A stretch of DNA of 64,000 nt from Endomychus coccineus (lineage: Eukaryota > Arthropoda > Insecta > Coleoptera > Endomychidae): NCBI GenBank assembly GCA_958510875.1, contig OY294068.1:176483411-176547410 (forward strand). The letters are read 5' to 3'. Below, one piece after another: positions 43,441-57,769 of the stretch (the first letter of the stretch is position 1; each line of letters begins with the position of its first letter). The position numbers and the translations under genes were made by a program. The notes beneath the pieces were generated by a model. The model worked only from the letters and a program-made list of their open reading frames with translations. It made no database searches and was not told where the DNA came from.

Positions 43441-46400
43441 AACAGTGTGAAAGGATATAACGTGAAGATGGAAAATGTTTCATTACTTCAGAGAGATCTT
43501 TTCAAATGGCCGAGAAGTGTAGTATCGATTTTAGTCAGATCACGACGAAGGAATTGAATTTTCACACCGAATAGTAACCTATTTTATTCACAATTATACA
43601 TCAAATTTGATCTTCATTACGTAACCTACTTTCACATTCCGAAAGTTTTCTATCAACTATCTAAAAAATAGTCACGGTCTTCGGAAGACTACTGGTAAGC
43701 ACTGAAAACAATCATTGCATTAATCAGTTGTGTTGACATTTCCAGTTTTATTTATTTGTTGTTGAATATCAAAAAATAACTTCAGTTCTTATAAAGAGAT
43801 GAAAGAGATCTGGAACACTGTATGCCACCAGATATGATGGAAGAGTGAACTCGATATATTCGTTACGAAGTACATCAAACATAACATTCACATTTAAGAA
43901 CATAGCAGGCTGGTGACTTATTAGCAGTTGGTTAGGTATAAATCTGAAAAAACGTGAGTTTTCACAAATAAGTATAGCGTCATGTGTATAGGAGTGATGC
44001 TTCAAGGATTCAATTTAGGTCCACTCTCATTTTTGTTGTTCAATCTAACTTTTATCTTATGTATTGTTCCTTCTTTCTTGTACAATTTTGTCCTGTAATA
44101 AGACGCAAGCCTGCTGTATGAATATGGATCAGATGAATAATAAAATAAATAAAATGCGAATTCCTGATGTAGAGCCTCTAGAGAACAAAATCAGTTACAA
44201 ATTCCAAACCCAGAAACTTATCACTACAGTGGGATTATCATAGGCAACCAAACATGGATTTCCATCATCAAGGGATATTTTGATCTTCAGGTAATGCTGA
44301 GAGTAAACGAGGCTTTTCATATTTTGCTTTGATCTTCAGGTAATGCTGAGAATACACGAGGCTTTTCATATTTTGCTAAGTCATAATCCATTGTCGGATA
44401 AGTTGTGAAACACCCTATATATTACACGTATTAGCATTAAGTGAATCAAAATGAAGCAGAAAATTGGAAAGAGTGCTTTTCAAACTGAACTTCTTCAAAT
44501 TTCATCGTTAATAGAACATAACCATGTTATAGCTTGGAGCGAATCAAAACTGCCTACTAATTATGATAATTAGGCTTTTTTAATCGGTGAAGGGAAATGA
44601 GATAAACAATTACATAATAAGTTTGGAACGTGTTGTATGAAATCACCGCAAGGGTCTTTTGTTCAGTTCCCTTCAACAGAGAGCTGAAACTCTAAACCAC
44701 TTCATAAATAAGACCCTCAGGGGGCTTAGCTAAACTTCATGGCCAACTTTTTCGCAATTGTATGAAATCGTATCCAAATCCAGTCCCGCTATAAGGAGTT
44801 ACCTGGAAATATTGGAATACTTCTATTTTGAAGTCATTATGAATTATTATAAACGTATTCTCCCGACAATCATTCGAAAGTAAATGAATATTAAAGAAAA
44901 TTGAAAATTTTTGAAAATAGTAAATCTCTTTATTTGATTATTCATTCTGTACCGGCAAAACTGTTTTATAAATCCAATACGAAACAGAACATAAGTCAAT
45001 TTCAATTACATTTTATGAGAATGATACGAAGAAGTTGATGATTCTGATAATTTGCTGTCAGTAGAATTGTCAGAATTATTGAATAACTACAACTTTTCCC
45101 CATAGCCAACGAATTTCGAAGAATCGTCTGATGGAAACTCCATTTTGAGACATAATCTACCTCAATTTGAAGTCTCTACGTAATACAGTTTGAGACATCT
45201 CAAGATTATCAGTGTCAGTGGGTCAGTGATGAGACTTAGCTTTATATATGTACAAGACGTTTTATTAGGGTCCTCCATCGGCTATATCACAGAAATTTAG
45301 AAAAAAACAGTTTCCATCAAACTGGCCATGAGAATATCCTGGAAATATTTTTAAGTTCCACTTTTGGCCGCAAGGGGAGACAATTGAAAATTGAATGCTA
45401 AAAACCAAAATTTCTCCGAAAATTTTCACATTACGGTATATTTTTGGTATCATCAGAAACAGTAGACAATTCTGCATCATATTGATTGGATGAGGTTTAT
45501 TAGCGTACTGACCTTAATTAGAGTGAGGGAAGCTATTGAAAGTGTAATCATCTGAATCGATATAGCTTCTAAACGACTAACTCAATTTTTGTAAACTTAA
45601 GCTTGTTTGGAAGGGAAAGTTAGGTATTTTTATTTGTTCAGCCATTGGTACACGATAGTTCCTGATGAAATTTCCAGGGAATTTAGTAAAATTAGATAAG
45701 TCGTTTATAAACTACATCGATTTGAATTATTACTCGCTCAATAGCACCCCCCACTCTTATTGAGTATGCCACTGAGCCTCAGACAGAATTGTCTAGTATT
45801 TCTAATGATTATCAATAATGTGGGAATTTTCGAGGAAATTGAGAATTTGAATATTTAATTATCAATTGTGGCCCCCTTGCTGCAAAATGTGGAACTTAGA
45901 AATATTTTCCAGGATTTTCTCATGGCTACTTCGATGGTGGGCATGAAGGTCCACAAGCGGAGAGGAGTCATTAGCCAGAATTCTCTGATCTGAAAGGATT
46001 CTAGTTAATCTAACATTTTATTTTGCTGATTTGCTGATTATTATCAGATAAGCTGCAGATTCTTCAAGCTCATTAGGGAAATCATGGCAGAATACAAGTA
46101 TTTCCAAATTATACTGTTCGTTTTTGCAACACTGATCTCGAAAAGCTTCATCTTACACATATCGATTCTCTCATTTCAAGATTAATTTTTGATGCATAAT
46201 TGAACCCCACATAGCAGTATTGAGTTTTATGAGCTTCCCAGCCTCAATTAAAAGTGAACTACTAAGTGACAAGTATGTGAATTGAAAGTATTTATACTCT
46301 CTAAGAAACGAGATCTAAAGTTAAACGTTATTTCTAGCTATAATGAATAATTCAACTCCACTGTGACTATATTTGCATATTTAAATTGTTTTGAAAAGGC

Positions 46401-47699
46401 AGAGCGAATGAGAGACAATGAGAGAATAGGAACGAGAGAGCGTGTGTTTCATTAAATTTCCAGCATGAGTTGTTTTGTTAGAAATCAAAGTAAGTTATGC
46501 GTGAGCTTGCATATATTATCCTCTGGCTGAAATTATCATCAAATATGGAAAAAACGTCACCGAAATTAGTTTAGATTCAGTAATGTTGATACATTACAGA
46601 ATAGAGAGCGCTTTTTCAATATTGAATGACAAAATATTGATAAAACAGTATTTCATATTTCAGTAACAGTATAATGACTGAATGAGTGAGTCGTTTCATC
46701 CCATACTGGTATCCTGAGGATAAGTGAAGTGAATTAATATCTTTATATACAGTATCGGAAAATATTCATCTTGGGTATGGTGGTTTCATGAGAGCGTAAA
46801 GAATAGCCTATATGTTGAGAAAACATCACAATTTCAGGGCGGTCAGCTCAGGACGTAGGACATCAGTATCATACCACCACCAGTCGGGAGAATGTGCGAG
46901 TCGCTGTGTACGCCTCGGGTGGGGTTAGAGGAGGAGGCGCACAGCAGTGCGTCTCTCTTCTTTATGTGATATTATCATATCATTGCGTTCCTTGTTGAAA
47001 GTGTAGACTTCTGTCTATACCTCAGAAGAATTGTTCCCGATACTGTATACGTAATTCTCATCAGTTTGGTTCAGTTTCTAAAAGGAAAAATGAAACATGC
47101 ATTTAACGCCTAGTGAGATAGTTAAAACTCTCATAATGATTGGATGATGAGTTGACAAAATACTAGTGGTTCGCGAGAGTGAGACAAAGGGAGGTCGACT
47201 CACTCTCGATCCGGATAAACAAATCTCGCTCTTGCATTCGTTCACGACTACGAGAATGAGAGCAATGGTATACCAGTTCTTGCTCGTTACTCTCATTCTC
47301 GCTTGACAACTTGATTCGCTCGACATTTCAGACATATGCAAACATGCAACAAATCATTGACACATGCCTCTAATCAACGACAGCGTCAACGACAGTAGCA
47401 GAGAGGTAGTTAGAATAGAGTACCTAATATTCAAAATTAGAATAATTCATCTCTCGTATTATATTATGATAATTTTATCTAGTACAGTTTTGAGTTTTTG
47501 TCGAAAATGATAATACTGGTACATATTGGTCACAAAGTTAAAGCTCATGTCACTATAGTTTGCAACCCTCAGAAAGAGGATCGCCGTGTTCACTGTAGAA
47601 TATAAATGAATTCCAACAATATTATGAAATGATACCGAACGTTTCATTGGCAATATACTTCGATTCTTTCCTATCCAACAGATCATTCTTAGTTCCAAT
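43441..47699. other. Long gene-free stretch with one tandem duplication
   Basis: No coding motif is seen. It contains the 49-bp tandem pair at 44280-44377. A G+C-richer patch lies at 46840-46950 and a gagaatgagag-rich patch at 47160-47310; neither could be assigned. Confidence 0.35.
44280..44377. repeat. Two-copy 49-bp tandem repeat
   Basis: Units 44280-44328 and 44329-44377 share ttgatcttcaggtaatgctg and acgaggcttttcatattttg, and differ by two bases. Confidence 0.9.
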
Positions 47700-48250
47700 C
47701 GGTAGTTCCTTGTGCCAGTTGCATGAAGTTATTTCAGGTTTTCCTCAGGGATTCTTGTTGTGTCACATCCTTTCTTATTAAATATTTCAGATCTACCACG
47801 TTCCTTGAGTTGACAGAATGCATTTTGCGCTGATATAAAAAAAGATACTTGCATTATCTTTAGGACGAACTTCAATCTGCTCTATCCTTAGTATAAAAAT
47901 GGTGTTCCGAATGGGATATCCCTCTAAACTTGAATGAACGAACAACGTCATATATCTTGGACATAACAATCTCAAAATTGTTCACACTTTAAGTGACACC
48001 ACTTTACCCTTGTTGAAACCCAAATTGATTGAGTGGTCTCTATCAACTACCGATTGAGTTGATCCGACCACATCAGTATGATCGTTCGTAGAGCAAACTA
48101 CGTCTTCTACACTTTCAAAAAGGCGATTCAAAGTCCATCCAAAGACTTGTTCTCACAACTGTACAAGACATATATTCAACCCCACGTCGAATACGCCACT
48201 GTGATATGGTCCCCTTATCTGATCATCACGAGTGCTTTGTTGTTTCCTGC
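47700..48250 (+). pseudogene. Non-LTR retrotransposon reverse transcriptase fragment
   Basis: Degraded RT core. VISGFPQGFLL near 47730-47762 corresponds to the SGVPQGS motif. A decayed FADD segment (AFCADI) follows near 47822, then a stretch matching the thumb. The best part is IVRRANYVFYTFKKAI, DLFSQLYKTYIQPHVEYATV and IWSPYL (48080-48220), the typical end of the RT domain in Jockey/CR1-type LINEs (LYKTYVRPxLEYAxxVWSPYL). Several frame changes separate these pieces. The endonuclease and ORF1 are absent. Confidence 0.7.
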
Positions 48251-51200
48251 GACACCAGCGTCCGATATGTCTAAGTCACTGGGTTTTGCCATCAGCTGAT
48301 TGCAATATAAGAGTCATATCGGAATCTTATTTTATTAACCTACAATTTTCAAGAGCTTCAGAAACATATCGGATTTTGTCATCATATTTTCCGCTATTAA
48401 CAGTACATATTGGCATTGAAAACTAAAAATCTATATTTTGTGACATATGGGGTTTTGCCTTAGTGCACACAGAAATATAATCTAGAATGGGTCAAAACAA
48501 ATAATCCTGAACATTTTTAGGCCGATTACAAAACTTGTCTTACACTGAGTAAAGTGAGAAAACCAAAGAAGATATTGATGACGTCGTCCGTTCTTCAATG
48601 ATGGCTTTATTTATTGTTGGGAGATGTAGGAGAATAGAAAAAAATTTGAACAAATCAATGCTAACGCAGGTTCTCCAAACATTTTGTTGTGGACTCCGTT
48701 CCATCTCATTATCCATAAAAGTGTAACTCACTCTTAAAGCTAATTGCAATTGCAATGTAGCATCCATCTAATCCTAGCACCCAGTATATCAAACATTATG
48801 CCTTTGCAGATATTATGCCTCGGTGGTTGTCTCGCGGTAAGTTCAAAATTTCAAGACAAAAGTCTTACAAAGCGAATGCGGACAGTGTGAGATATGAGGG
48901 AGCGTTGTCGGCGAGCTAGGTGCAGCACCAGCTCGAGTTTAGAAACTTCAGCAGAAATTGGAATTCCGAAGCCTTTGAACGCATTTTCACATGGTAGGCA
49001 ACAATCTTTAAAATATGTACAGAGGGGAGAATCATACGGACGACCGCCTTGACGAGATCCAAACCAACAAAACTTGCCACCCCAGTAGTTTCAAAGACAC
49101 TGGCTGACACAAACAAGATATTCAACTATGCCTTCTATTTATGCAAAGCCCCGATTAAGTTGATTTTCTGAAGCTAATTAAGGGATCGTCAGTGGTACTC
49201 ATTCTTCAATTATTCCTCTCTTGAATTTCATCTATAATCTTCGATTTTCATCTCAGTTTAATGTCTTGTGACTCGATGGTAAATAACCTACCATTGATAT
49301 TGATCATGGATCATCTTATACATGTTTTAAGTACTGTGAAAGGAATTATAATAATAATATAATAAGAAATTATAGTGTAAGGGGATATTGTGATCATCCC
49401 AAAAAATGCTTACGGATTTTAGCGAATACATCCGTTTGGAGCATTTCTGAATCGATGTAAACTATTTTTTACATGATGTCTGTGTGTGAGTGCGCATTTC
49501 TCATCTATTGGTCGTATGTATTTGAAACTTTCCAGAACGATTTAAAGTGTTAAAATTGGGAATTCTCTTCAGTTTTTGAAATGGAATTATAGTATTATAT
49601 TGCACCATAATATCAATAGTGTTTTTTTTTTGGTAACAAGTGTTCATCACACGCAGATATTTAACCTGCAGAAGTGTCCGAAATTCTCATTTTGAAATTC
49701 AAGTGATGTCATAGGAGTGTGAAGACGCTGTCTCTTCTGTATTCACTTTGTGGTGTAATGATTCAAATAATTGAATTGTCAGAATAAATGAAGGTTTAAA
49801 TAGTGTCAATACAATTACAATGATACAGAATTGAATTTAGCGTTCCTTTAAGAAATAATGCATCAACGAAAAAATAGATGAGAATTGTACAACGTTAAAA
49901 CTTCATTCCAACTACTGCTGAACGTTGTTATAGTTATAACTCTACGAATAATGAATATTTATATCATGATCTGAAATCATATCGCAAATAGCTAAAACAT
50001 GATGCTGAGATTCCAGGTGGTGATCGGAAAGCACAATTCTGCAACGCAAGTTTCTGGTATCATGAACTTCACATTTATATAGTGATATATCTGAGCGTCA
50101 AGTGATCATTGTATCATTCGAATTCTTCAAATTATATGTAAGAAACTGCTTCACAATATTTTGTTTCCAAAAAATGGTTTTATTGAAAATCAGAATCTAC
50201 TTGTTGTATCAAATTATAAGTATAAGTGGATCTTTTACATGTTGCAATGTGGATGACTTTAAACAACATTGCCTTTCAGCTTTGAAGAGCATTCTCGAGG
50301 AAGCTGGATATCCAACACATTTTTCTTATTTCATGTAATAACATACACAGTTACTTCTTTCCATTAAACATTTGGTGAACACTGCAATTGTTGTAAATTA
50401 TATTCAAGATAACAAATGATTTATATTATTTGATATAATAAATAAAGGACTCGGAATTGTTTGGTTTTTTGTTTATTATATAACAATGCCTACACGTTGA
50501 TTTTTCTGCAAGTAGAGAATTATGAAACTCCAATGAAATCAGCAATTACAATTTGAATGTTTCCACTACCTAGCATGATATTTGAGAATTGAAAGCAGTT
50601 GAAGTAAAGGTGAACATTACAACCTCCTCTGAAATCAATCACATATTCAACATATTTCATGTAGTCCGATAAGTCATTACACCATACTTATTTTGATAAT
50701 TTGGTTGCCAGCTATTTCCAAAACATATTTCAACTACATACTCTTTCGTATCCTTCCTCTCATCATACGTTCTAGTTCGTTTCACATAAACATTATTATA
50801 ATCTTCAAAATTTGATGAAATTTTATGAAGCTTTAAAAATTTAACTTCTTCAAGTTCATTATAATATTGGTTCAGTAATTAAAAGTATTTAACCAAATCA
50901 AACTCTGCGAGACTATTCAATAATGTGCACAAAGTTCGATGAGGTTGTTGTTGCCTGGACACCAATTCTATTGTTTTCGCAATAAAGTTTTATCACACCA
51001 CGTATTCATTGGTGAATTCCGTTTCTAACGACAATGTGCTTAACAAGGTATCAAAATACCATTCACATGAGACAGATTGAAAAAATCAAAGCCGACTATG
51101 GTATAAAAACTTTTTCTTTCATACTTCCATGGTATGATATTGGACGATCGGCGAGTTAAAGTGCACGAGAATGCTGAGGCTATTCAACCGAACGGGTATG

Positions 51201-51750
51201 GAACCTTTTGCATAACTTTCTCAACATGAGCCAGATGGGTGCCGCATTTCCTCTCTGTTGACAACAACAAGCGCGATCATGTGACAACTTCAAACTAGTG
51301 TTTGGCGATATTCAAGCGCGATAAGAAGAATTTATTGCGCCGTTTCGTAACCGTAAACGAATCATTACATGTTTCATTTTTCAGGGACTTTTCACTTTGC
51401 CCTCGTACACGAATTACATACTTATTCTACCATGTCACATCACAATCTGATCAGGAATAAACAGCACAAATTCGTGAGCGACTAACGTGAGATCACGTGA
51501 AAAAGTCGCATAAAACATGTTCCTGCAAATATCGGCTCATGCATCTAAATCTAAGGTTCAACTGCGAATAACGTCTTTGAATGTCTGTTTACGCATTTGA
51601 GATTTAGAAAATCTCATTATTTTCACCTTTCACATCTAGAATCCATATTTAGATATTTTTATTTGTAAATGTCAAATGTCTGGTCTTGCATTTATACGCT
51701 TCAAATACAATATTGCTAAACTGAGAATCGATGAACTATCCTGATGTTCT
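48251..51750. other. Gene-free stretch
   Basis: No element or gene is recognised. The minus frame 48916-49125 and plus frame 50102-50338 have no family motif. Confidence 0.35.
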
Positions 51751-53429
51751 GAAGTAACCAGTGCCGCCTCGTGAACTTTTTAAGAGAGGAGGCTGGACAT
51801 AAAACGTTTTTTTAAAAATATACTCCACTCAGCCAATTAATTTAACTTTTGCACAGCGACCGTACCAGCTACTTCAGTGAGAAGAGAAAATTAATTGTTG
51901 CCAAGCAAGAACCAACGTGAAGGTGTAGAGTTTTAATTTTTTGTTCGTTTTTTTTTTCCTTTGGATTTTTGAAATTTTCCATATTTTGTTTTTTTTATTA
52001 TTTTTATTAACATTTTTTTATATATTAACGGAATTCTACGGTCTTTAGTTTGCGAAAAATGATCAATAATATTATCATAAAATGTATCATTTTGTTTTAA
52101 GTGTTTCACTGAATCTTTTTCAATAGATATCAAACTAACATTGTATAAATGTTTTGGCCCATTCTATTTGGCATGTAAGTTTTAATTCGTTTGAGAGTAG
52201 AAAATGATCTCTCCACCGATGCCGACGTGACAGGAATGGTGACTGTCAAACAAAGTATTTTATAAAACTGAGGTAAAACTTGTTGCAGATCATTGTCTAT
52301 CATATATTTTATCATATCGGCGTGACTGTCGTACTGGCCTAAAATATTCGAGTATACAACGCATAATTCATTATGTAGTGCTATTTTATCAAAAATTTAT
52401 ATTTTAGAACAAAGTTATCTAAAAGTGTATTGGGAAACTCTTGAAAAACATTCGAAAAATCTTCTATTCGTCAAGTCGGAAAACTTCAATTCATGTAATT
52501 CGAAAAATCGAATCTCAATTTGACCTTTAATAGTATCTAAAATGTCATAAAACAAGTTGTTTATAATGTAGTTTCTTGTCTACCAAATTATGTGTTCTCC
52601 TCCTTCAACAATATTCTGTTTACCGGTTAATTTAAACTTAATACTCGATGTGATATGTTCCTGCGCTTTTTCATGTCTGTCTATACCACGAGCTAAATTT
52701 TTCAAATCATCATAACCCGAGTGCCCCCAACATGAAGTTGTATCAGATGTAAATAGCAAGCAATACCAGCAATATAATTTATTGTGTACCTCAGATCCCG
52801 TTAACCATAAATATTTTTCATAATCATCAGTATCAAATGATCGATTTTGAAACATACCTGTCATCACTAATCCTTTCAAATCCGGTAAAGGCCGTTTATT
52901 TCTAAAAACACTTTACTGTCATATGTTAATCCACTAAATGGATTTTCTAAGATCTCAGCAACTAAATCACAACTCATTTTAACGTTCAATAAACAAAGTA
53001 CTCTTTGTTAATAACTCACCGAACAGATAAATTATAGCTTAACCTTACATCGCGTGGCGAAACAAAAACAATAACTGACATAGCACGTGCCGCTGTCGCA
53101 GCAAGTATCGTATTTCATACGACCGACCGAGTGCGTACGAGAAGCTAGCCTACATAGAGTGTTGCCATATTCGCTGTTTTACCCTATTAGGAAATCGAAC
53201 TTGTTGGAAAAATGGCAACTGTGTTGACCACACGTATTTAGCGTTTGAGATATATAGAGAATCTAGCCTCTGGCCACTGTTGCCAGATTAAAAATAGCGG
53301 GGAATTATTTGTAAAATTTAAAGAATTATCAGAGAAACAGAACATAAAATGGAGAATGATTATTAAGATAAATTGGTGACGAGGCTGAGCATCCTTAGCC
53401 TCCTTCGAAGAGCCGCCACTGGAAGTAAC
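51751..53429 (-). mobile_element. hAT transposon deletion derivative, copy 2, with 8-bp target duplication
   Basis: The element 51759-53421 starts cagtgccgcctcgtg and ends agccgccactg. It has perfect 8-bp duplications gaagtaac at 51751-51758 and 53422-53429. It is colinear with copy 1 along its length, with the same internal loss of the catalytic region. It keeps ~78 bp near 52405-52485 and ~70 bp near 52880-52950 that copy 1 lacks. The two copies therefore descend from one shortened founder. Confidence 0.9.
51995..52879 (-). pseudogene. hAT transposase remnant, copy 2
   Basis: The N-terminal zinc-finger segment (52879-52580) reads QNRSFDTDDYEKYLWLTGSE, then LYCWYCLLFTSDTTSCWGHS and GIDRHEKAQEHI, a TTF-type finger found before the hAT catalytic domain. 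The C-terminal segment (52315-51995) reads QFYKILCLTVTIPVTSASVE, RSFSTLKRIKTYMPN and, after one shift, ISIEKDSVKHLKQNDTFYDN. This is the hAT dimerisation domain. No DDE residues remain between them. Confidence 0.8.
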
Positions 53430-55344
53430 TATGATCTAATACTGGATAGATATCCATTATTTGATTGACTTATACTTTTCATAATTATAAATCCTTCATC
53501 GTTCAACTGCATAATCATTTTGTCTACCTACTTAATTATATGTAATGTTCCAATTATCCATGCTGATATTACAGAATTAAAGTATCCGGTTGATTCGAAT
53601 ACCAGACTACCAGGTTAGATTTGCAGAACGCATAGTTTGGATTTACATAAACGAGTATTCATCTTATTACTGATTATTACAATATGCATTTGAGTAATAT
53701 ACAATCACGTTGAATGAATACGTATATCTAATGTAATTAGTAGGAGCTTCGAGGATCTTTGATGTTGTTTTAGCAAATTGTTTACGTTCACAGAAGGATT
53801 ATGAATAATTGAGGAATGAGTCTTGTTTTGTCTGAAACTAGCGTTGCAAGCGCTCAAACATCATTGGTTTCTAGTACTCTAGACGGAGAAAAATTAATTA
53901 ATTCTTGAAATAGACTTTCCTCTAATTGTGATTAAATTATGAAGGAAGATCTCTTATACCACACTTTATTAAATTTTATTGCAGCTTTAATAACGGTATA
54001 ATCGCTTATTAAAAATCTAGCCCGAAAACAAAATCATCTGGCGTTTTCCCGCTCAGTTAAAATGTTATTGCTTTTTTATATTTCTCATATATTGCACCAT
54101 TATTAAATTTTTAATTTTATGGTTCCGGAACAATGTACTTTACGTTCCACATTTGAAATCTAATTACGAATCGTTTGTTATCCCTCATGCTTGTTGTTAC
54201 ATGGAATTTTGCAAGCAGTATTTCGTTTATTGTACTATCCAATTGAAACTGTTTCACATCCATAAGACTAGATCGATGCTATTTCCAGTTTTGTTCATGA
54301 ATTTGACATATGTGAATGTTTGAAAACGATCTTTGGACACTGCTACATGTTGTTGGTCACAACTTACAAGAGATATTTATGTCAAAAAGTAGAAGAGTAG
54401 TTTCATTCTCATAATGGTAGAGTTTGATGACGTGTAATGTTCGGGATATTAACGGATCCTGGGATTGGAGGAAACGTAATTTTGTCTCCACCATAGTATA
54501 GTTTTATACGGTTATAATAAAGATTACGACCTGGTTTTTACAAGGATATATACTCCCTCCAAATGAGTCTGGAGCACATACTGTCACACGGAAATTCTCG
54601 CTTTATAATGCCAACAAAATATTAAAACTATCTTTTATTTATTAAAAAGAAATATACCTTCATCGTTTATAGTGGCTTTTATCTGATTGAACAAGGGTTT
54701 ACTCAGCAGAAATCCTGCCCATAAATCCAGACACTTCTTTTACTAGACGATTCTGGTTGGACGTTTGAAACGGCCAATTCCATAGCAGTATTGAAACGGT
54801 TTTAAACAATAATACTCATTATCTGTGATTAAAATCAAAATTTATCTGTAAAAATATCTATTCAGATATTTAGTGTGAAGTTTCAATACAGATTTGATTG
54901 ATATACGTTTCGGTACATGTGACCATTGTCAAGGAATAACTCGAAGCATATTGATATTATTTATTTGTTCAAATGTTGTAGAAATTCATATGGCTATCAA
55001 AATATTAATGTGAGACAAGTCTGATGTTAGCTGACTTATGAGATATGTTACATATTAACCTTAGGCCAATTTACTCTTTCATAAGAGGTGCCCAATGAAA
55101 TGTATTCTATGATACATTTTCACGATTCAAATTTCAGTGTTAACTTTTCACGACTTGATGTATTGAATTGTTCGTACAAATGGTAAGCAAACATATGTAA
55201 TAATGTTATATTCTTGCCACCAAATGTGTTCTTATGATCAAACATTAGATTGTGACACCCAACATGCGGAGAAACGATTATAGTTCATAATGATAATTGT
55301 TGCTATTAAACAACCTCTGCTTGGAAATCGAGAGTTTTTTTTCA
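53430..55344. other. Gene-free stretch
   Basis: No features were supported. A gccactataa word at 54665-54675 recalls PLE lineage E but lacks the ribozyme core. Confidence 0.35.
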
Positions 55345-55943
55345 TACTTTGACTACACGAGAGGGAAAACTACAATGTTCGAAGAACATCGTGTCAGCAG
55401 GCTGTGGAATGTTGGGAGAGGAGATAAGCATTCGAATTTTCTTGAAGGTTTGGAGGTTATATGCATAGGGAAGGACCTCACTAGGTGGAGAGTTTCACAA
55501 CTTCGCTGTTCGATAGAAAAATTAAGTCTGGTAGGAATAGTTTCGGCAGGTTCCGAGCTTGACAATGAAGGGGTGACTAGTTAGAGCTCGTTTAGTCCAC
55601 CTATCTGGAATCTCTCGTGGTGGAACAACTAAAGATTTCTGATGAACACCGATCATGGACATATCTATAGAGTAGTGAGACATCTTGGGAGTCTAACATG
55701 TGAACAGTACTCCAGGACAGGTGATTCATAGATTATGCGAAGCTGCTGGGATGTAAAGTAGCTCTTGGCTCGGAATAGAAAACTAAGTTTTTGTAAAGCG
55801 GTTCTCGCAATGGACCTCACATGATCGTCCCATGAGAGGGTGCCATTGGTGGAAGACTTCAGAGGAATTGTGTAGAGTAATGTCAATTGTTGATGAACCC
55901 ATTTAATAGCCTTTATCTCATGAAAAAAAATAATAAGCAGCAA
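55345..55943 (-). pseudogene. Non-LTR retrotransposon RT C-terminal fragment
   Basis: The minus strand reads TLSWDDHVRSIARTALQKLS, FLFRAKSYFTSQQLRIIYES and PVLEYCSHV (55850-55690). This is the thumb/connection end of a Jockey/I-type RT (SWDxHV...LYKSxIRPxLEYCSHVW). It then passes into the C-terminal tail, with LSLLYRYVHDRCSSE-like and LWNSPPSEVLPYAYNLQTFK-like segments in shifting frames down to about 55345. Several stops and shifts are present. It is unlike the remnant at 47700-48250 and so represents a separate family. Confidence 0.7.
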
Positions 55944-57769
55944 CTAATTTTTGGAGTAGGCACGGAAACAATACTATTGAACTAAATTATCTACAGCAGA
56001 TAATATTGAAGGTTACGAATACGCCGAAACGTTTCTTCCGTTAACCCCGTTTCTACCATCTATTGGTGTTGAATCTGGGTTTGTTTCATCAAATCTTCAA
56101 CAAGTACGACTAATAATTTTAACACATTGTCCTTCTAAAAGAAATAAATTCATGATCACTGATTTTGGATAGCTGTTTTTTCCATATTTCTGAAATCGAG
56201 TTGATAGCTCAAAACTAAACAAAACTAAGGAAACGTCAATATACAGAAAGTCAATAACTCTTATAACATGATTTTTTCAATAGCTGACTCGAGAAAGTAA
56301 ACTAGTTGTTGCGCATTACTATTTTCCTCAGATAAACGCCCATAACTCAGTTACTATTGAAATACTGTTCATAGAAGAGAAGTAGCAAATTCCAATAAGA
56401 GATAATATTCAGGGTATATCATTTGGAGAAAAAGAAGTTTTTCGGTTTTTCTGAGCAATCGAAATGAAATTATTTCTCAACCTTCATGTATACTGCATCT
56501 GCAATGCAATTGTGTAATTTGAAGCCTTGGGACCTGGTTAATTATGACCAGGAGTTGAGTTTTAAAATATGAAGATTTTATAAATAGTGTTTTGACAAAA
56601 TAATATAATGTAAAGAATTTCAGATAATTAATATCTCAAACACCGTGCAACATAGGCATAGAAATGTGTAAAGTTGTTCAGGAATACGTAGAGAATTGAA
56701 ATATAATATCAGATGCAGGGTTCTATCTCAAATTCCAAAGTATCTGCTACTTTCTAATAGAAACGGCAACACGGGACAAATTATTTTAAAAGAAGGCATC
56801 ATGGCCACCAACGTTTCAAAACTACTTGTCAAGTAGTTATCCGTAAACGCCTAATGGTCCATCCACCGTTAATAACCCCTTGTATATGATTCCTCGTTTT
56901 GTGGTATTTGTTTTGTCTTGACTCGTCACCGGAGATTGTAATCAGGAGAATAACTGAAATACTGTCCTTGATATGTGAAATGGTATAGTTCACATTGAAT
57001 GTGTATTAGATTGAAATAAATAAAATAGTCTGAGTCTGTTTTGCATATTACATTTTTCATAGCTTGCTAAATGCACCCGACTTGTGAGAGTTCAGATCGT
57101 GCCTATAGCTTAATCCAAACGATTTGGTAACGTGCTGGATATTACCATAATGCAGTCTTCCATATTGATCAAATTTGTCATTAGATTCCTCCCCTTTGTA
57201 AACACAGTGGAATACAAATATCAGCAACCCTTTCGCAGGCCAACAAATCTCTCCAAATCACTGTGATCTGTTGTCAATTTGACTGCAGGCCTTCATTAGA
57301 TAAGATTCCACCCTTTGATTACGTCCGCAGTGAGCTCATCAGAATCCGTAGAAAATTCGGTAAAGATGCTGACATCTCATGTTACTCTATCCGACTATTT
57401 CCTCCTCCCTTCATGACAACAATTATATGAGTCATATAACCATTCTCGTTGAAATAATGTTACCCACAAAATGGCTTTTGTTTGAAAAAACAAAATATGA
57501 TGCCTTAAAAAACGCGAGTGTTACTTCCAAAAGCGGGAAATAAGAGAACTAAATTCTAGATAAACAATTAACACATTTATTTATTTATTTATTCATTCAT
57601 TTATTCTGGTAAATAACTACAGGATGATATCATAAATGATATATTTAATTGATTTTTAATTTGTTGTGTACACTATACACAATATGAAAATTAAACGAAA
57701 CATTTCCATATTATGACACCATTTTATGTGAAAAATAATAGAAAAGCAACATACCTTCCGAAAAGATAA
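55944..57769. other. Gene-free stretch with a small microsatellite
   Basis: An (ATTT)n run lies at about 57573-57608. Nothing else was recognised. Confidence 0.4.

Noticed and set aside
47078..47341. Minus-strand 87-codon frame in a gagaatgagag-rich patch
   Set aside because: The Ser/Arg-rich translation is a product of the biased composition; no motif or splice context.
48916..49125. Minus-strand 69-codon hydrophobic frame
   Set aside because: Composition is slightly exon-like, but no splice sites in frame and no motif support it.
50102..50338. Plus-strand 78-codon frame with a Cys pair
   Set aside because: No family motif, A+T-rich codons and no splice context.
54640..54700. Hammerhead-like match to PLE lineage E (gccactataa word)
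   Set aside because: The CTGANGA and GAAA cores are both missing.
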